Origin: Diploptera punctata | Taxonomy: Eukaryota > Arthropoda > Insecta > Blattodea > Blaberidae | NCBI GenBank assembly: GCA_030220185.1 | Contig: JASPKZ010002337.1 | Span: 1,955,501-2,019,500, forward strand | Length of the DNA: 64,000 bases | Direction of reading: 5' to 3' | In this document: positions 41,912-51,114 of the stretch, piece by piece | Numbering within the stretch: the first letter of the stretch is position 1 | Layout of the letters: the number at the start of each line of letters is the position of its first letter | Notes under the pieces: generated by a model | What the model was told of the DNA's origin: nothing | The model's database searches: none | The model's input: the letters and a program-made list of their open reading frames with translations, nothing else | Made by a program: the position numbers and the translations under genes

Positions 41912-42307
41912 TTGTTGAAAAAACTGATAAAAATAAAAAGTCAGGAATATATCAAATTGAATGCATGGGTTGTGAAAAGATATATACAGGAAAAAACAAA
42001 AAGAAACCTAAAAATTAGAACCAAAGAACACATAAGAAATATTAAAAATGGAGAAATTGAAAAATCTGCAGTTGCTGCTCATGTTTGGTCTGAAAAACAT
42101 AATATAAATTCAGACACTAAATTATTAAAACAGTTAGAAAATACAAAAGAGCTGACTATTTGGGAAAAAATTTATATTCAGAAGAACAGAAACAGAGTTA
42201 TGAATTTTGATATACCGATAGAGCGTGACCTTGTTTGGAGGTTCTTTGGTCAACCACAGGATGGAGCTGACATCGACATCCAGGTTGTGCAACATAATGC
42301 AACATAA
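41912..42307 (+). CDS. PLE GIY-YIG endonuclease C-terminal part (right arm)
   Basis: Mirror of 41521-41862. The C-terminal 110 residues or so are the same as in the left arm, and the ORF stops at the same VVQHNAT. The N-terminal codons come from the junction. The YIG motif reads YIQEKTKRNL here rather than YIGKTKRNL, because TACAGGAAAAAACA replaces TATAGGAAAAAC; the catalytic core is therefore altered. Confidence 0.78.
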   Translation: MLKKLIKIKSQEYIKLNAWVVKRYIQEKTKRNLKIRTKEHIRNIKNGEIEKSAVAAHVWSEKHNINSDTKLLKQLENTKELTIWEKIYIQKNRNRVMNFDIPIERDLVWRFFGQPQDGADIDIQVVQHNAT

Positions 42308-42327
42308 ATAAAACCAGTCTGGGAAAG

Positions 42328-42364
42328 CTGACGATAAAACAGAATTGTTTTGAAACATGTTCAA
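42328..42364 (+). ncRNA. Hammerhead ribozyme motif, right arm
   Basis: Same element as 41467-41503 in plus orientation: CTGACGA (42328-42334), stem II 42336-42351, GAAAC (42352-42356). The cleavage base is T instead of C. Confidence 0.65.
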
Positions 42365-42464
42365 GAACAAATCAACATTAATATACAGGTAAGATGTCCA
42401 GACTAAAAATAATATAATTAAAATAACCTCAAAATATAACTTCCTAAAATTAAATATTAATCAT

Positions 42465-42660
42465 CTTATATTTATAGCTTTTCTGAAGACCCTGGGTTTT
42501 GATGTCTTAGGCATCATTGTCAATTCTTTCTTTGTTAGAAAGAATATCTATATCATATGACCTATATCAAAACATGTTCAAAAAGAACACAGCAATTTAT
42601 GAGGTAAGATGATCTGGATTCACCTTATTTATTTCTATTGTAATTTACTAAATAATTCTA
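42465..42660. mobile_element. Short PLE terminal remnants
   Basis: Reversed end AAATATTAATCATCTTATAT with GACCCTGGGTTTTGATG, then CAATTTATGAGGTAAGATGA at 42597 and AATTTACTAAATAATTCTAA. Too short for subfamily assignment. Confidence 0.5.
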
Positions 42661-42971
42661 ACATTGTGCATTTAACTTCAAAATTATCTTGTGCAGCTTA
42701 AGGGAAGAGAATGATGGACAGGCACTGCTCCACTCAAACCTATGTGTTGTGTTTATAAACGGCAGGAAAGGAGTGCATTGGATGTCACTATTGAAGACCA
42801 TACAATGGAAAGAAGTACAGAATATAGTTATGCACTAATGATCAAATATATTTTTTAATGTTATATATATTTAAATTAAAACTTTCCACAATTGATATAG
42901 TTTTATTTTAGAAAGAAAAATTACGAAGTCGAACCCAGATATCTGACCCACTTCCGAAATGCATCAAAGAG

Positions 42972-43727
42972 GTGGACAACACCCTAAAGAACGTAAACAA
43001 TATCCTAACCAAACGAAAAAAGTTTTACCTAAAGGTTCCCAACCCTAAAAACCCTAATATGCACGGCCTCCCAAAAACACATAAGGCAGGAAACAAAATG
43101 AGACCCATTATCAACTGTATAGGGTCTCCTACATACCAAATATCTAGATGGTTATGTAGCGAATATAAGAATATGGGAGGGTTTGAGAACCTTTCAATCG
43201 ACAATTCATTGGAATTGATAGAGGATTTCAAGCACACAGAATTAGAACCAACTGACAGGTTAGTTTCTTTTGATGTAGTTTCATTGTTTCCCAGTGTCCC
43301 AAGAGAAACCACAATTGATATTCTGGAAAAATGGTTAACGAATAATAATTTGGAAAAGGAAAAGATAGAAGAATACATCATTTTGACAAAATTGTGCATC
43401 GAACAAATGTTCTTTACATACAATGGGAAATACTACAAACAAAATTTTGGACTTTCCATGGGTAACACCCTATCTCCTTTTCTGGCCAATTTATTCATGG
43501 GTAGTTTTGAACAGAAAATCACAAGGGGACACCCATTAACTTTCAAATTTTGGCGCAGATATGTTGACGATATAATAGCCATTATAAACCATAAACAAAT
43601 AGAAGATGCCTTAAAACTCCTGAACCTTCAGAGCAAAACTGTAAAATTCACAATGGAAACTGAAAGTGACAAACAAATTTCATTTTTGGATCTAAACCTA
43701 ACTAGAAACGAAAAAAAAACAAAATAG
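42972..43727 (+). pseudogene. PLE reverse transcriptase
   Basis: 251 codons (numbered from the first Met): GLPKTHK (32-38) and MRPIINCIGSPTYQISRWL (43-61), typical of Penelope RTs; motif A SFDVVSLFPSVP (Asp 101); motif B GLSMGNTLSPFLANLFMG (160-177); motif C FWRRYVDDIIAI with the catalytic Asp pair at 199-200. The frame ends at NEKKTK, where a long A-run is out of register; the next frame continues as IEFGIYRKNTHKDN. Telomerase-like RTs of this group copy RNA at nicked chromosomal DNA. The N-terminus is missing. Confidence 0.92.
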
Positions 43728-43734
43728 AATTTGG

Positions 43735-44110
43735 AATATACAGAAAGAACACACATAAAGATAACTACATTAAGGCATCAGGATTCAACCATTTCGCTCA
43801 CAAAGAAGCTGTATTCAATAGCCTAACACACAGATTGGTGAATATACCCCTGAACTGTGAAAAATATGAAAAAGAAAAAGAATACATAATTAAAGTAGCA
43901 ATAGAAAATGGTTATGAAGAGAACATGGTACACAAGGAAATAAATAAGTTTAAAAGGCAAAAACTAATTAATGAAAGCACACTTAAAAAACAAACAGAAG
44001 AGAACATAAGATTCAAAAAATTCACTTACCATCCTTTAAAACACCACAAGTTCCAGAAAATTTTCAATAAGTTTAACATTCGATTGGCCCCAAAGAATGA
44101 ATACAGCTAA
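43735..44110 (+). pseudogene. PLE connector region
   Basis: Continues after the A-run: YIKASGFNHFAHKEAVFNSL, THRLVNIPLNCEKYEKEKEY, then KFKRQKLINE and KFTYHPLKHHKFQKIFNKFN, up to APKNEYS. A second frameshift at about 44108 precedes the GIY-YIG domain. Confidence 0.85.
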
Positions 44111-44149
44111 ACAAGATAATTAAAACCAACAAAAATGAAAAAATTGGAG

Positions 44150-44571
44150 AAGAATATAAATCAGGAATATATCAGATCAAATGTCAAGATTGCGACAAAA
44201 TCTATATAGGAAAAACAAAAAGAAATTTAAAAACTAGATTGAAGGAACACCTTAGAAATGTAAAAAAGGGTGAAGTGGACAAGTCAGCTGTAGCAGCCCA
44301 TGCTTGGTCTGAAAAACATTTAATTAATACAGAAGCGAGCCTAATCAAACAAACAGATAAACTAAAGGAACTCACAGTCTGGGAAAAAATCCACATTCAA
44401 AAAAACAAGAAAGACAAACTCATGAATTTTGAAACTCCCGCAAATTTTGACCTGATCCAGAGGTTCATCGGTCCACCGATAGAAGTAAGAAGGAAACCGC
44501 CAAGAAACGACATAACACTGGTCGACCAGAGGCTACTGACGATGGAGATAAGCTCCGAAACTGCAGTATAG
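44150..44571 (+). pseudogene. PLE GIY-YIG endonuclease and C-terminus
   Basis: SGIYQIKCQDCDKIYIGKTK carries both GIY and YIG with the CxxC-like insert usual for PLE endonucleases. It is followed by RNLKTRLKEHLRNVKKGEVD, SAVAAHAWSEKHL and LTVWEKIHIQKNKKDKLMNF. The stop codon is the TAG at 44569-44571, which lies inside the hammerhead. Confidence 0.88.
44533..44571 (+). ncRNA. Hammerhead ribozyme motif overlapping PLE stop codon
   Basis: Stem I CTA/TAG, CTGACGA (44536-44542), extra T, stem II GGAG-ATAAG-CTCC, GAAA (44557-44560), stem III ACTGCAGT (self-complementary AC/GT with inner TGCA), cleavage base A44568. All core residues are present. The 3' strand of stem I is the TAG stop. Confidence 0.75.
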
Positions 44572-44617
44572 AAGAAAAAGGATATGAGGTGAGGTAATAA
44601 AAACATTAATTTAATTA

Positions 44618-45560
44618 CAGTAAAACTTGTTTAATCCGGAACATGAATAATACAGAAATCTGTCCAACGTGAACAAATTTATTGGTCCCGGCGAAATAAT
44701 AGTAATATTACGTGTATTTATTTTGTATAAAATGGAATCTGTCCAACGCAGAAACAGAAGGATATTTCACACAATTCATGAAAAAAGAATGTTTATAAGG
44801 TGGAAAGACAGAGAGAAATAAATTAGTTTCCACTTCATTGAATTCCCGTTAGGCAAAATAACAATAAGGGATCATTTCTGTCGCTGGGTAAAGTAGATTT
44901 TCTATCTGTATCTGAAATTTTCTTTCGGCCTCACTGTACACCCAATATGCGATATACAGATTCATTTAACAAATATTTGGTGTGTGACATCTGTCTTACA
45001 AATAACCAGTACACTGTAAAATCTTAAAGTAGTTTAAGATCCAAGACCAATTTTGTACTAAATTTAAATGTGGAAAAACCCAAGTTAATGAGATTTTAAA
45101 ACACAAAGAAAAAATAATTAATGGATGCAAGGAAATGATCAAACAAAGAGGAAAGCTAAATAAATAAATGAAAAATAAAAAAATAAAATAAATAAAGAAA
45201 TTAAGTAAGTAATATGGGAGTCTTTTATAAGTGTACGATCAAAAAATCTCCAAATTTCCGGATCGATGCTCCAAACTCTTGCTACATCCCTAGAGAATAA
45301 CGATTTCAAGTCATCGTCAGGTTGGCTGTACAGTTCTAAAAGACGAACAATGTATTGTGGAATGAAATTTGTGGGAAATCAAAGGATGTGGACAAAAGTA
45401 TAGTTAGTGAGTGGAAACCGAAACTGCATACTTTAATTTGAGGATACGGGCCTAAGAGACATTTTTAATGCTGACAAAACAGACTTTTTTTTGTGCATTA
45501 CCATCGAAATTGCTCGTACATACTATACTTCACTTTTCAATGGCAGCGGAACTAAGATAT
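44618..45560 (+). mobile_element. pogo/Tigger-like relic, copy 2
   Basis: Begins CAGTAAAACTTGTTTAATCC after a TA and shares its body with 10039-11085 (GAACAAATTTATTGGTCCCG, GAAACAGAAGGATATTTCAC, CAAATTTCCGGATCGATGCT). The right end is missing after CAATGGCAGCGGAACT. Confidence 0.7.
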
Positions 45561-46435
45561 TTCTATTAATTAGTTCTGTTGAGAGATATTAGTTGATATG
45601 ATAAATGAAAGAAAAACCAAGAGACAAAATAAAACTCTTAAATCAGTATTAAAATATAAACATTTAAAGCTAGAATATTAAGTTCATTAAAATCGTGAAC
45701 TTCTTATGTTAAAAGGCTACACGTTACATTTAATTTCTTAAGTTCAAAAGTGTGAATCCAAACTTAACTAACAAAGGTTAAAAATTATTTGTATCCAGAA
45801 GTTTGTGAAAATATAACAAGTCTACTTACATACTATCCCTTGAATCATGTTGTGCTTGTAGCTGTTCACTCTATGCTTCCTAGTGTCGAGATAATCCCTT
45901 CTACAAATTGGTCGGTTTATATATGATTTTCTTAACATTTTCTTTTAAAATATTAGTCCAAATTAGGACTTATTTTCATATTGTTTGGAAATGTTCCTAC
46001 AATTCTAAAAGTCTTGATTAATAATCTCTTGCCTGAGGTTAAGTTTTATAGGGCTGTTCTTCACTTACAAAAACTTGTTATTAACAGGTCTGTTTTTAAA
46101 ACTTCTCTGATCATACCCTTATGAAATAAACTACTTATTTTTCCTGTTTCTCCATAATTTAATGGTCTTTTCAGGATCATTTTATTATTATGATTAAGTT
46201 TAGTTTTATTCTATTAATTAATTTAATTTATTTATATCTCTTTTATGAACCATTTAGATTAATTTAATCACAATTATTTACTTCCATCAAGTAATTTGGG
46301 ATTTTTAATTTAACTTTTCTGCTGAATTATTTCAATTATTGGAATGTTGTCGCCAACAGGTTAGTCAGTTAGTCTGTTATAACAGATATAAAAAAAAAAA
46401 ATTTCTCCAACTCATTTATAAATTGAAAATGCCTC
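45561..46435. other. No recognised gene or repeat
   Basis: AT-rich intronic DNA of the MAGE gene, without conserved ORFs. Confidence 0.45.
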
Positions 46436-47035
46436 ATAGTGTTACTTCCCACTTTAATTTTGATTAAAAGTAAATTTTTCTCTTCAAATATTAATTTGTC
46501 CTTCAATGTTAGTGATAAATTAAAAACAAAAACATTGTTAAGAACCAAATGAATCGTGAATTCTTCTTACCTCATACTTCTATGTGTTTTTAAACACAGC
46601 ACCGTAGTATTGGTGACCATTGTCACCACCATCAGCTGTTTTCACGAATGTCAATTTTTTTCTTTTGCCGGTAATTATCCAAACTAGTGTTCTTTTGAAG
46701 GAATCATTTTCTAAACTGCCATCTGTTGTATTTTTGAAGAATTTTGTAATCAAGCTTGGTTCGTCTGGAATCTCGAAGTTCATGGTGCTAGTATGGTTTT
46801 TTTAAATATATATCTTTTCCCAAACTGTTAAATCCAAAGGTTTGGATAATTATAGGCAAAAGAAAAAACTGACAGTGGTAAAAACAGCTGATGATGGTGA
46901 CGATGGTCGCTGATACTGCGGTGCTGTGTTTAAAAAAAACATAGAAATATGAGGTAAGAAGAATTCACAATTCATTTGATTCTTTGATTCTTATCAATAA
47001 AACCTCATAATGTTAAAAATTCCCAAATGTATTAT
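46436..47035. mobile_element. PLE terminal fragments, inverted pair
   Basis: Starts with the terminal motif GCCTCATAGTGTTACTTCCC and a T-run flank like that of the tRNA-like family (TAAATTTTTCTCTTCAAATA). A minus copy follows at 46560-46840 (NFEIPDEPSLITKFFKNTTD) and a plus copy at 46855-47030 with CTGATGATGGTGACGATGGT and GATACTGCGGTG (hammerhead-like but lacking GAAA). Ends ACCTCATAATGTTAAAAATT. Confidence 0.75.
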
Positions 47036-47062
47036 ATTAAAATAAAAAAAATTGTTACTTAC

Positions 47063-47281
47063 ATTTAAAAGAATTATTTTAACTTCATCCATGACGGTTT
47101 TGAATGACTTCGAAAATTCTTTCAAACAATTACTTACAATATCCGGTCTCTTAATAGGATATTTATGCTGGTTCTGTAATAGAATAAACACTAATGTGTT
47201 GTTGATTAAAGATGTCAGATCCTCTTGTGAAGGATGTTTTCCTTGTGATTGTGAAGATTTTTGTGAAGCTTGAGAAGCCAT
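47063..47281 (-). CDS. NSMCE3: MAGE/NSE3 homolog, exon 1 (start)
   Basis: ATG at 47281-47279, preceded by an acceptor-like AATTCCAG|GTAAAAA, so a 5' UTR exon probably lies further right. 73 codons: MASQASQKSSQSQGKHPSQE, DLTSLINNTLVFILLQNQHK, YPIKRPDIVSNCLKEFSKSF, KTVMDEVKIILLN; donor AAAT|GTAAGT at 47062. This is the basic/Ser-rich N-terminus and first helix of the MAGE homology domain. With exons 2-5 the protein is about 245 aa, the size expected for a single-copy insect MAGE. The family member NSE3 sits in the SMC5/6 complex with NSE1 and NSE4 in the nucleus and acts in DNA repair and replication-stress recovery. That role is inferred from homology. Confidence 0.88.
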
Positions 47282-47385
47282 TTTTTACCTGGAATTAATA
47301 AACATAAAACAATGTTAAATTAAGTAGGTAGGAAATAATACTATGAGGTTAATGTAAATCAATGGTAAAGAGAAAAATTTTTTTT

Positions 47386-47458
47386 GCCTGAACCGGGAAT
47401 CGAACCCCGAACCTTTAGCTTACCGTGCTAATGCTCTATCCATTGAACTAATCCAGGC
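47386..47458 (-). tRNA. tRNA-like module, minus arm
   Basis: Reverse complement: acceptor GCCTGGA/TTCAGGC (one mismatch), D arm AGTTCAATGGATAGAGC, anticodon arm TTAGCACGGTAAGCTAA, T arm GGTTCGGGGTTCGATTCCC. No long variable arm. Near-identical to the module at 14247 but with compensatory changes in the anticodon stem (TTAGC/GCTAA for TCAGC/GCTGA). Confidence 0.5.
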
Positions 47459-47513
47459 TTCATTCCCATCCAAGCAGAAATCCTTCCTTTACCTTACCTT
47501 GGATGGGAATTAG

Positions 47514-47585
47514 GCCTGGATTAGCTACAATGGAGAGCATTAGCACGGAAAGCTAAAGGCTCGGGGTTCGATTCCCGGTACAGGC
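47514..47585 (+). tRNA. tRNA-like module, plus arm
   Basis: GCCTGGATTAGCTACAATGG, then AGAGCATTAGCACGGAAAGC and GGGGTTCGATTCCCGGTACA. Loop ACGGAAA; GGA in the anticodon position. The D arm carries an insertion. Followed by AAAAATTTTTCTCTTTACC. Confidence 0.5.
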
Positions 47586-47699
47586 AAAAATTTTTCTCTT
47601 TACCATTGATTTACAATAATTTAATTGTGTTCATTAATTTACTTATTTCTATCATAGTAATAGCTTTAGCTTCTCAATATTAATTTAACTACGAGGTTA

Positions 47700-48300
47700 A
47701 TTTTAATTAATTTGAGTTCTATTTCGACTCACCTCATATTTCTTGATTTTTATGCAGACTTAAGTTTCGTCACTGCCTTTGTGACATTTTCGATGCACAC
47801 CACGATCACAACTGCTGTCCTGCAGTCGTCTATCTTGTAAATTGACTTCTGCGCTCTCTGTTGGCTGATCAATGAACCTCCAAATCAATCCCCTCTCATT
47901 TTCACTGGATATTTCAAAATTCATAGTTTTCTTTTTATTCTTGCATATGTAAATTTTCAGAAAAACACAGAATTGAAACCAAGGCAAAATTACTTAAACA
48001 TTTGGAAAAATCAAAGGAACTCACAATTTGGGAGAAAATTTACATATGCACGAATGAAAAGAAAACTATGATTTTGAAATATCCAGTGAAAATGAGAGGG
48101 GATTGATTTGGAAGTTCATCAGTCAGCCAACAGAGAGCGCAGAAGTCAATTTACAAGATAGACAACTGCAGGATGGCAGTTGTGATCGTGGTGTTGCATC
48201 GAAAATGTCACAAAGGCAGTGACGAAACTTAAGTCTGCATAAAAATAAAAAAATATGAGGTGTTCATAGTTAAATATGGGAAATAACATTATGAGGTTTT
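47700..48300. mobile_element. Pair of inverted PLE 3' fragments
   Basis: Minus part 47725-47960 (NFEISSENERGLIWRFIDQP) and plus part 47950-48260 (AAATCAAAGGAACTCACAAT, TCAGCCAACAGAGAGCGCAG). They meet near 47957 inside the VWEKIYI codons. Ribozyme-like ends (GAAACTTAAGTCTGC; stem III ACTTAAGT) are outward. Confidence 0.75.
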
Positions 48301-48460
48301 TAATTCATAAATTAACGAGTCATTTTTACATCTTACCTCATATTTCATGTTTCTTTAAACACGGGACCTAGTTTTCAAGAGAACTTGAAAACTAGTTCCC
48401 ATGTTTAAAGAAACATGAAATATGAGGCAAGATGTAAAAATGACTCATTAATTTACGAAA
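48290..48460. mobile_element. PLE terminal palindrome
   Basis: CATCTTACCTCATATTTCAT and ATGAAATATGAGGCAAGATG flank a short centre GAGAACTTGAAAACTAG. Ends only, no coding. Confidence 0.7.
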
Positions 48461-48464
48461 TATG

Positions 48465-48740
48465 AGGAGAGTCAAAATACAACTCAAATTAAATAAAACG
48501 ATGTTAAGTAATTATAAAATTACAATAGGAAGTAGTTTGGAATATATTAAACAGTACCAACTAAATTGGAAACACCATCTTGAAAGAATGAGTTCAAATC
48601 GGATCCCCAAAGCTGTTTATAATTATATACCAAGAGGACAAAGATCACTGGGCCGTCCTATGAAACGCTGGAGGGAAAATTTTCTATAGGATCGTAACAG
48701 GCCTTGGCCTAATACTTGGAAGGAAGAAGAAGACAATAGG
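48465..48740 (+). pseudogene. Non-LTR 3' tail fragment
   Basis: YIKQYQLNWKHHLERMSSNR, IPKAVYNYIPRGQRSLGRPM, KRWRENFL and a stop, then GGATCGTAACAGGCCTTGGC and (GAA)n. Uninterrupted equivalent of the tail split by a SINE at 32475-33120. Confidence 0.75.
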
Positions 48741-48749
48741 AAGTAGTAA

Positions 48750-49440
48750 CCTTATGAGGTCCTTCTTAATAAATAAGGTGAGTTATTCTTTCATCTTACC
48801 TCATAGAAGTTCAGTTCTTTTAGGACATGTTTCAAAACAAACTTGTGTTCTACCTTCAGCTTGCCCAGACTGTTGATTTTAACACTGTCGATCCTGGATG
48901 TCAACTCCTATTCCATCTCTTTGTGGTCCAAAGAACTTGCATATCAAATCTCTCTCTCCTGGGAATTGCAAAATTCATGATTCTACCTTTGTTCTTCTGG
49001 ATGTAGATCTTCTCTCAAATTGTGAGTTCTTTAGTTTTTAAAGGACACATTAGAAGTGTAAAAAAAGGAGAAGTAAAAAAAAATCTGCAGTAGCTGCTCA
49101 AGTTTGGTCAGAAAAACACAAAATCAATGTAAACACCAAGTTATTAAAATAGTTAGAAAATGCTAATGAACTTACAATTTGGGAGAAGATCCACATCCAG
49201 AAGAACAAAGATAGAATCATGAATTTTTAAATTTTTGGAGAGAGAGATTTGATATACAAGTTCTTTGGACCACCAAAATATGGAGTAGAAGTCGAAATTC
49301 AGGGCCCACAATGTTAAAATCAACAGTCTGGGCAAGCTGAAGGTAGAACACAAGTTTGTTTTGAAACATGTCCTAAAAGAACTCAACTTCTATGAGGTAA
49401 GACGAAAAAAGACTCACCTTATTTATTAATGTTAATTGGA
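48750..49440. mobile_element. PLE inverted pair with hammerheads
   Basis: Minus arm 48770-49035 and plus arm 49040-49440 meet at the ...GTTTTTAAAGGACAC joint. The plus arm encodes EEVKKNLQ-type relics, ELTIWEKIHIQKNKDRIMNF with one stop, and ends AGTCTGGGCAAG. Hammerhead boxes CTGAAGGTAGAACACAAGTT..GAAACATGTCC are present in both arms (A9 of the core changed to G). Confidence 0.75.
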
Positions 49441-49489
49441 TGGTGTTATGCATTAACCAGCTAAGCGACTTTTTTAAAAATATAATAGT

Positions 49490-49775
49490 GATATTGTGAA
49501 AAGAAAAATTAATGTCTGAACCAGGAATCAAACCGTGGACTTCTAGTTCTACATACTAGTGTGCAGCCAACTACACCATTCTAGACTTGGCACAAACATT
49601 AACAATTCTTTCCATATATACAAATCTATAATTCTCGTGATAATATATGTGAAAAGAATTGTTAATGTTAGTGCCAAGTCTAGAATGGTGTAGTGGGCTG
49701 CACACTAGTACGTAGAATTAGAGGTCCATGGTTCGATTCCTGGTTCAGACATTAATTTTTCTTTTCACAATATCA
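49490..49775. repeat. Inverted dimer with tRNA-like modules, second family
   Basis: Left arm AAAATTAATGTCTGAACCAG and right arm CTGGTTCAGACATTAATTTT. Each arm has a longer tRNA-like unit (about 85-90 nt; GTCCATGGTTCGATTCCTGG B-box on the right) with ACACTAGTACGTAGAATTAG between anticodon arm and T arm, possibly a long variable arm. The T-run ends face outward, as in the other inverted dimers. Confidence 0.65.
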
Positions 49776-49799
49776 TTATAATATGATTGGAAATGTGTT

Positions 49800-50234
49800 A
49801 AAATAACAATATTGGAAAATGTTAAAAAAAAATACTTTTCTTAATTAAGATTTTGATGCCATCTGTTGCACTAGCTCATGAAGTAAGTGAACACATACTT
49901 CTAATTCCAAATATATAATATAGCCCTATTATTAGAGAAAAATGTAAATGCCATTAGTCCTACTAGAAATTCTGGTTTTTGCAAATAGCAGCTATGAAAC
50001 CAGATCTTTATAACTACTAATCTAAATTTTGCATCATACAGCTAAGTGCCAAATGTCCCATTCTTAGATTGTTGATGCATAACTATCAAACAAGGAAAAT
50101 AACTTCCAATATCCAGTATTGTTAGTTTGGCACTACAATAAATAGTGAAGACTGACTTAAACTTTAAACATATTTTTCTCAAAACTTATATAAGAGTGCA
50201 TAGCCGATGCATAACACCATTCAATTAACATTTA
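49800..50234. other. No recognised gene or repeat
   Basis: AT-rich, non-coding; no shared repeat noticed. Confidence 0.4.
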
Positions 50235-50515
50235 AAATAAAATTCTTTACACTTCACCTCATATCCTGTCTTCTAATTAGGCCAGTTTTCTAACCTTAGT
50301 AGTTACATCTTCAGTAGTAACATGACTGATGTTCTGTCATACAGGAGCACTGCTTCTTACTCCACCTGTTGATGAACTGATGAACCTCCCAATCAAAACA
50401 ACATCCCAGGAATTTCAAAATTCATTCATTTTCCTTTCTTTGTTTTTTGAATGTGGATTTTTTTCCCCAAATAATGAGCTCCTTAGGTTTTTCTACTTGT
50501 TTTATTAATTGGTAC
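50235..50515 (-). mobile_element. PLE 3' fragment, minus
   Basis: CACCTCATATCCTGTCTTCT matches 16860; coding relic of the tail (AATGAGCTCCTTAGGTTTTT = KPKELII) near 50480. Confidence 0.6.
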
Positions 50516-50635
50516 TAGTAAAATTCATGGTAAGTTTCCGCTGAGGTGTTAATTCACAGTAATATAATGTACGATTAAAAACTATAAAATAATTACCTTG
50601 TAGGTCCGTCTCCTCAACTTAACTTGTTTTAAAAG

Positions 50636-50674
50636 TCTGTAGGCCTTTCGGGACTAGTCCCATCATCAGCAGAA
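50636..50674 (-). ncRNA. Hammerhead ribozyme motif (complete core), left arm
   Basis: Minus: stem I TTCTG/CAGA, CTGATGA (50669-50663), T, stem II GGGACTAGTCCC, GAAA, stem III AGGCCT, cleavage base A50640. All invariant core bases are present. Confidence 0.78.
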
Positions 50675-51114
50675 TGCATTAGGTCCGTACTTATTCAAAG
50701 TTAAAATTGGGAAACACATTATGAGGTTCTTAATTAATAAATTAATTAGGTCCGTACTTGTTGACCCTTGTTGAAGCACAGACTTGGTTGTGAGTATTTT
50801 GTATAGATGATTGTGTGGACTGGGTGTGATTTCATTAAGAATCAAGTTGTTGTCGATTTCTCTTAGGATTGTGATTTCCTCCAGTATATTTATCCTCGTT
50901 GGAATGTTTTCTTTATGTAATATTGTGAGGATTTTATCGATATTACATAGAGAAAACATTCCAACGAGGATAAATATACTGGAGGAAATTGCAATTCTAA
51001 GAGAAATCGACAACAACCTGATTCTTAATGAAAACACACCCAGTCCACACAATCCTCTATACAAAATACATTTGTCAGTGCTTCAACAAGGGTCAACAAG
51101 TACAGACCTAATGC

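Larger units (their letters stand above)
41365..42460. mobile_element. PLE inverted dimer, 0.5-kb arms, GIY-YIG in both arms
   Basis: Left arm (41365-41913, minus) and right arm (41925-42460, plus) are near-identical mirror copies. Each encodes the GIY-YIG YIG half (KIYIGKTKRNLKIRTKEHIR on the left), SAVAAHVWSEKHNINSDTK, LTIWEKIYIQKNRNRVMNF and the same C-terminus, VVQHNAT. Each has a hammerhead just after the stop. The 5' truncation points meet in the A/T-rich centre. Confidence 0.88.
42910..44615 (+). mobile_element. Penelope-like element with RT, connector, GIY-YIG and hammerhead
   Basis: The only PLE here with a recognisable RT. In order: RT (42972-43727), connector (43735-44110), GIY-YIG and tail (44150-44571), a hammerhead overlapping the last codons (44533-44571) and the donor-like ATGAGGTGAGG at 44583. 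It is truncated at the 5' end near 42910. There are two frame breaks, at the A-run 43707-43716 and near 44108. It lies in MAGE intron 1, opposite to the gene. Confidence 0.92.
47330..47690. repeat. Inverted dimer with two full tRNA-like modules beside PLE motifs
   Basis: Left module 47386-47458 (minus) and right module 47514-47585 (plus), separated by 55 nt. Both arms continue TTTTTCTCTTTACCATTGAT outward. The left edge is GGAAATAATACTATGAGGTT and the right edge AACTACGAGGTTAATTTTAA, both versions of the PLE terminal motif. Confidence 0.8.
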
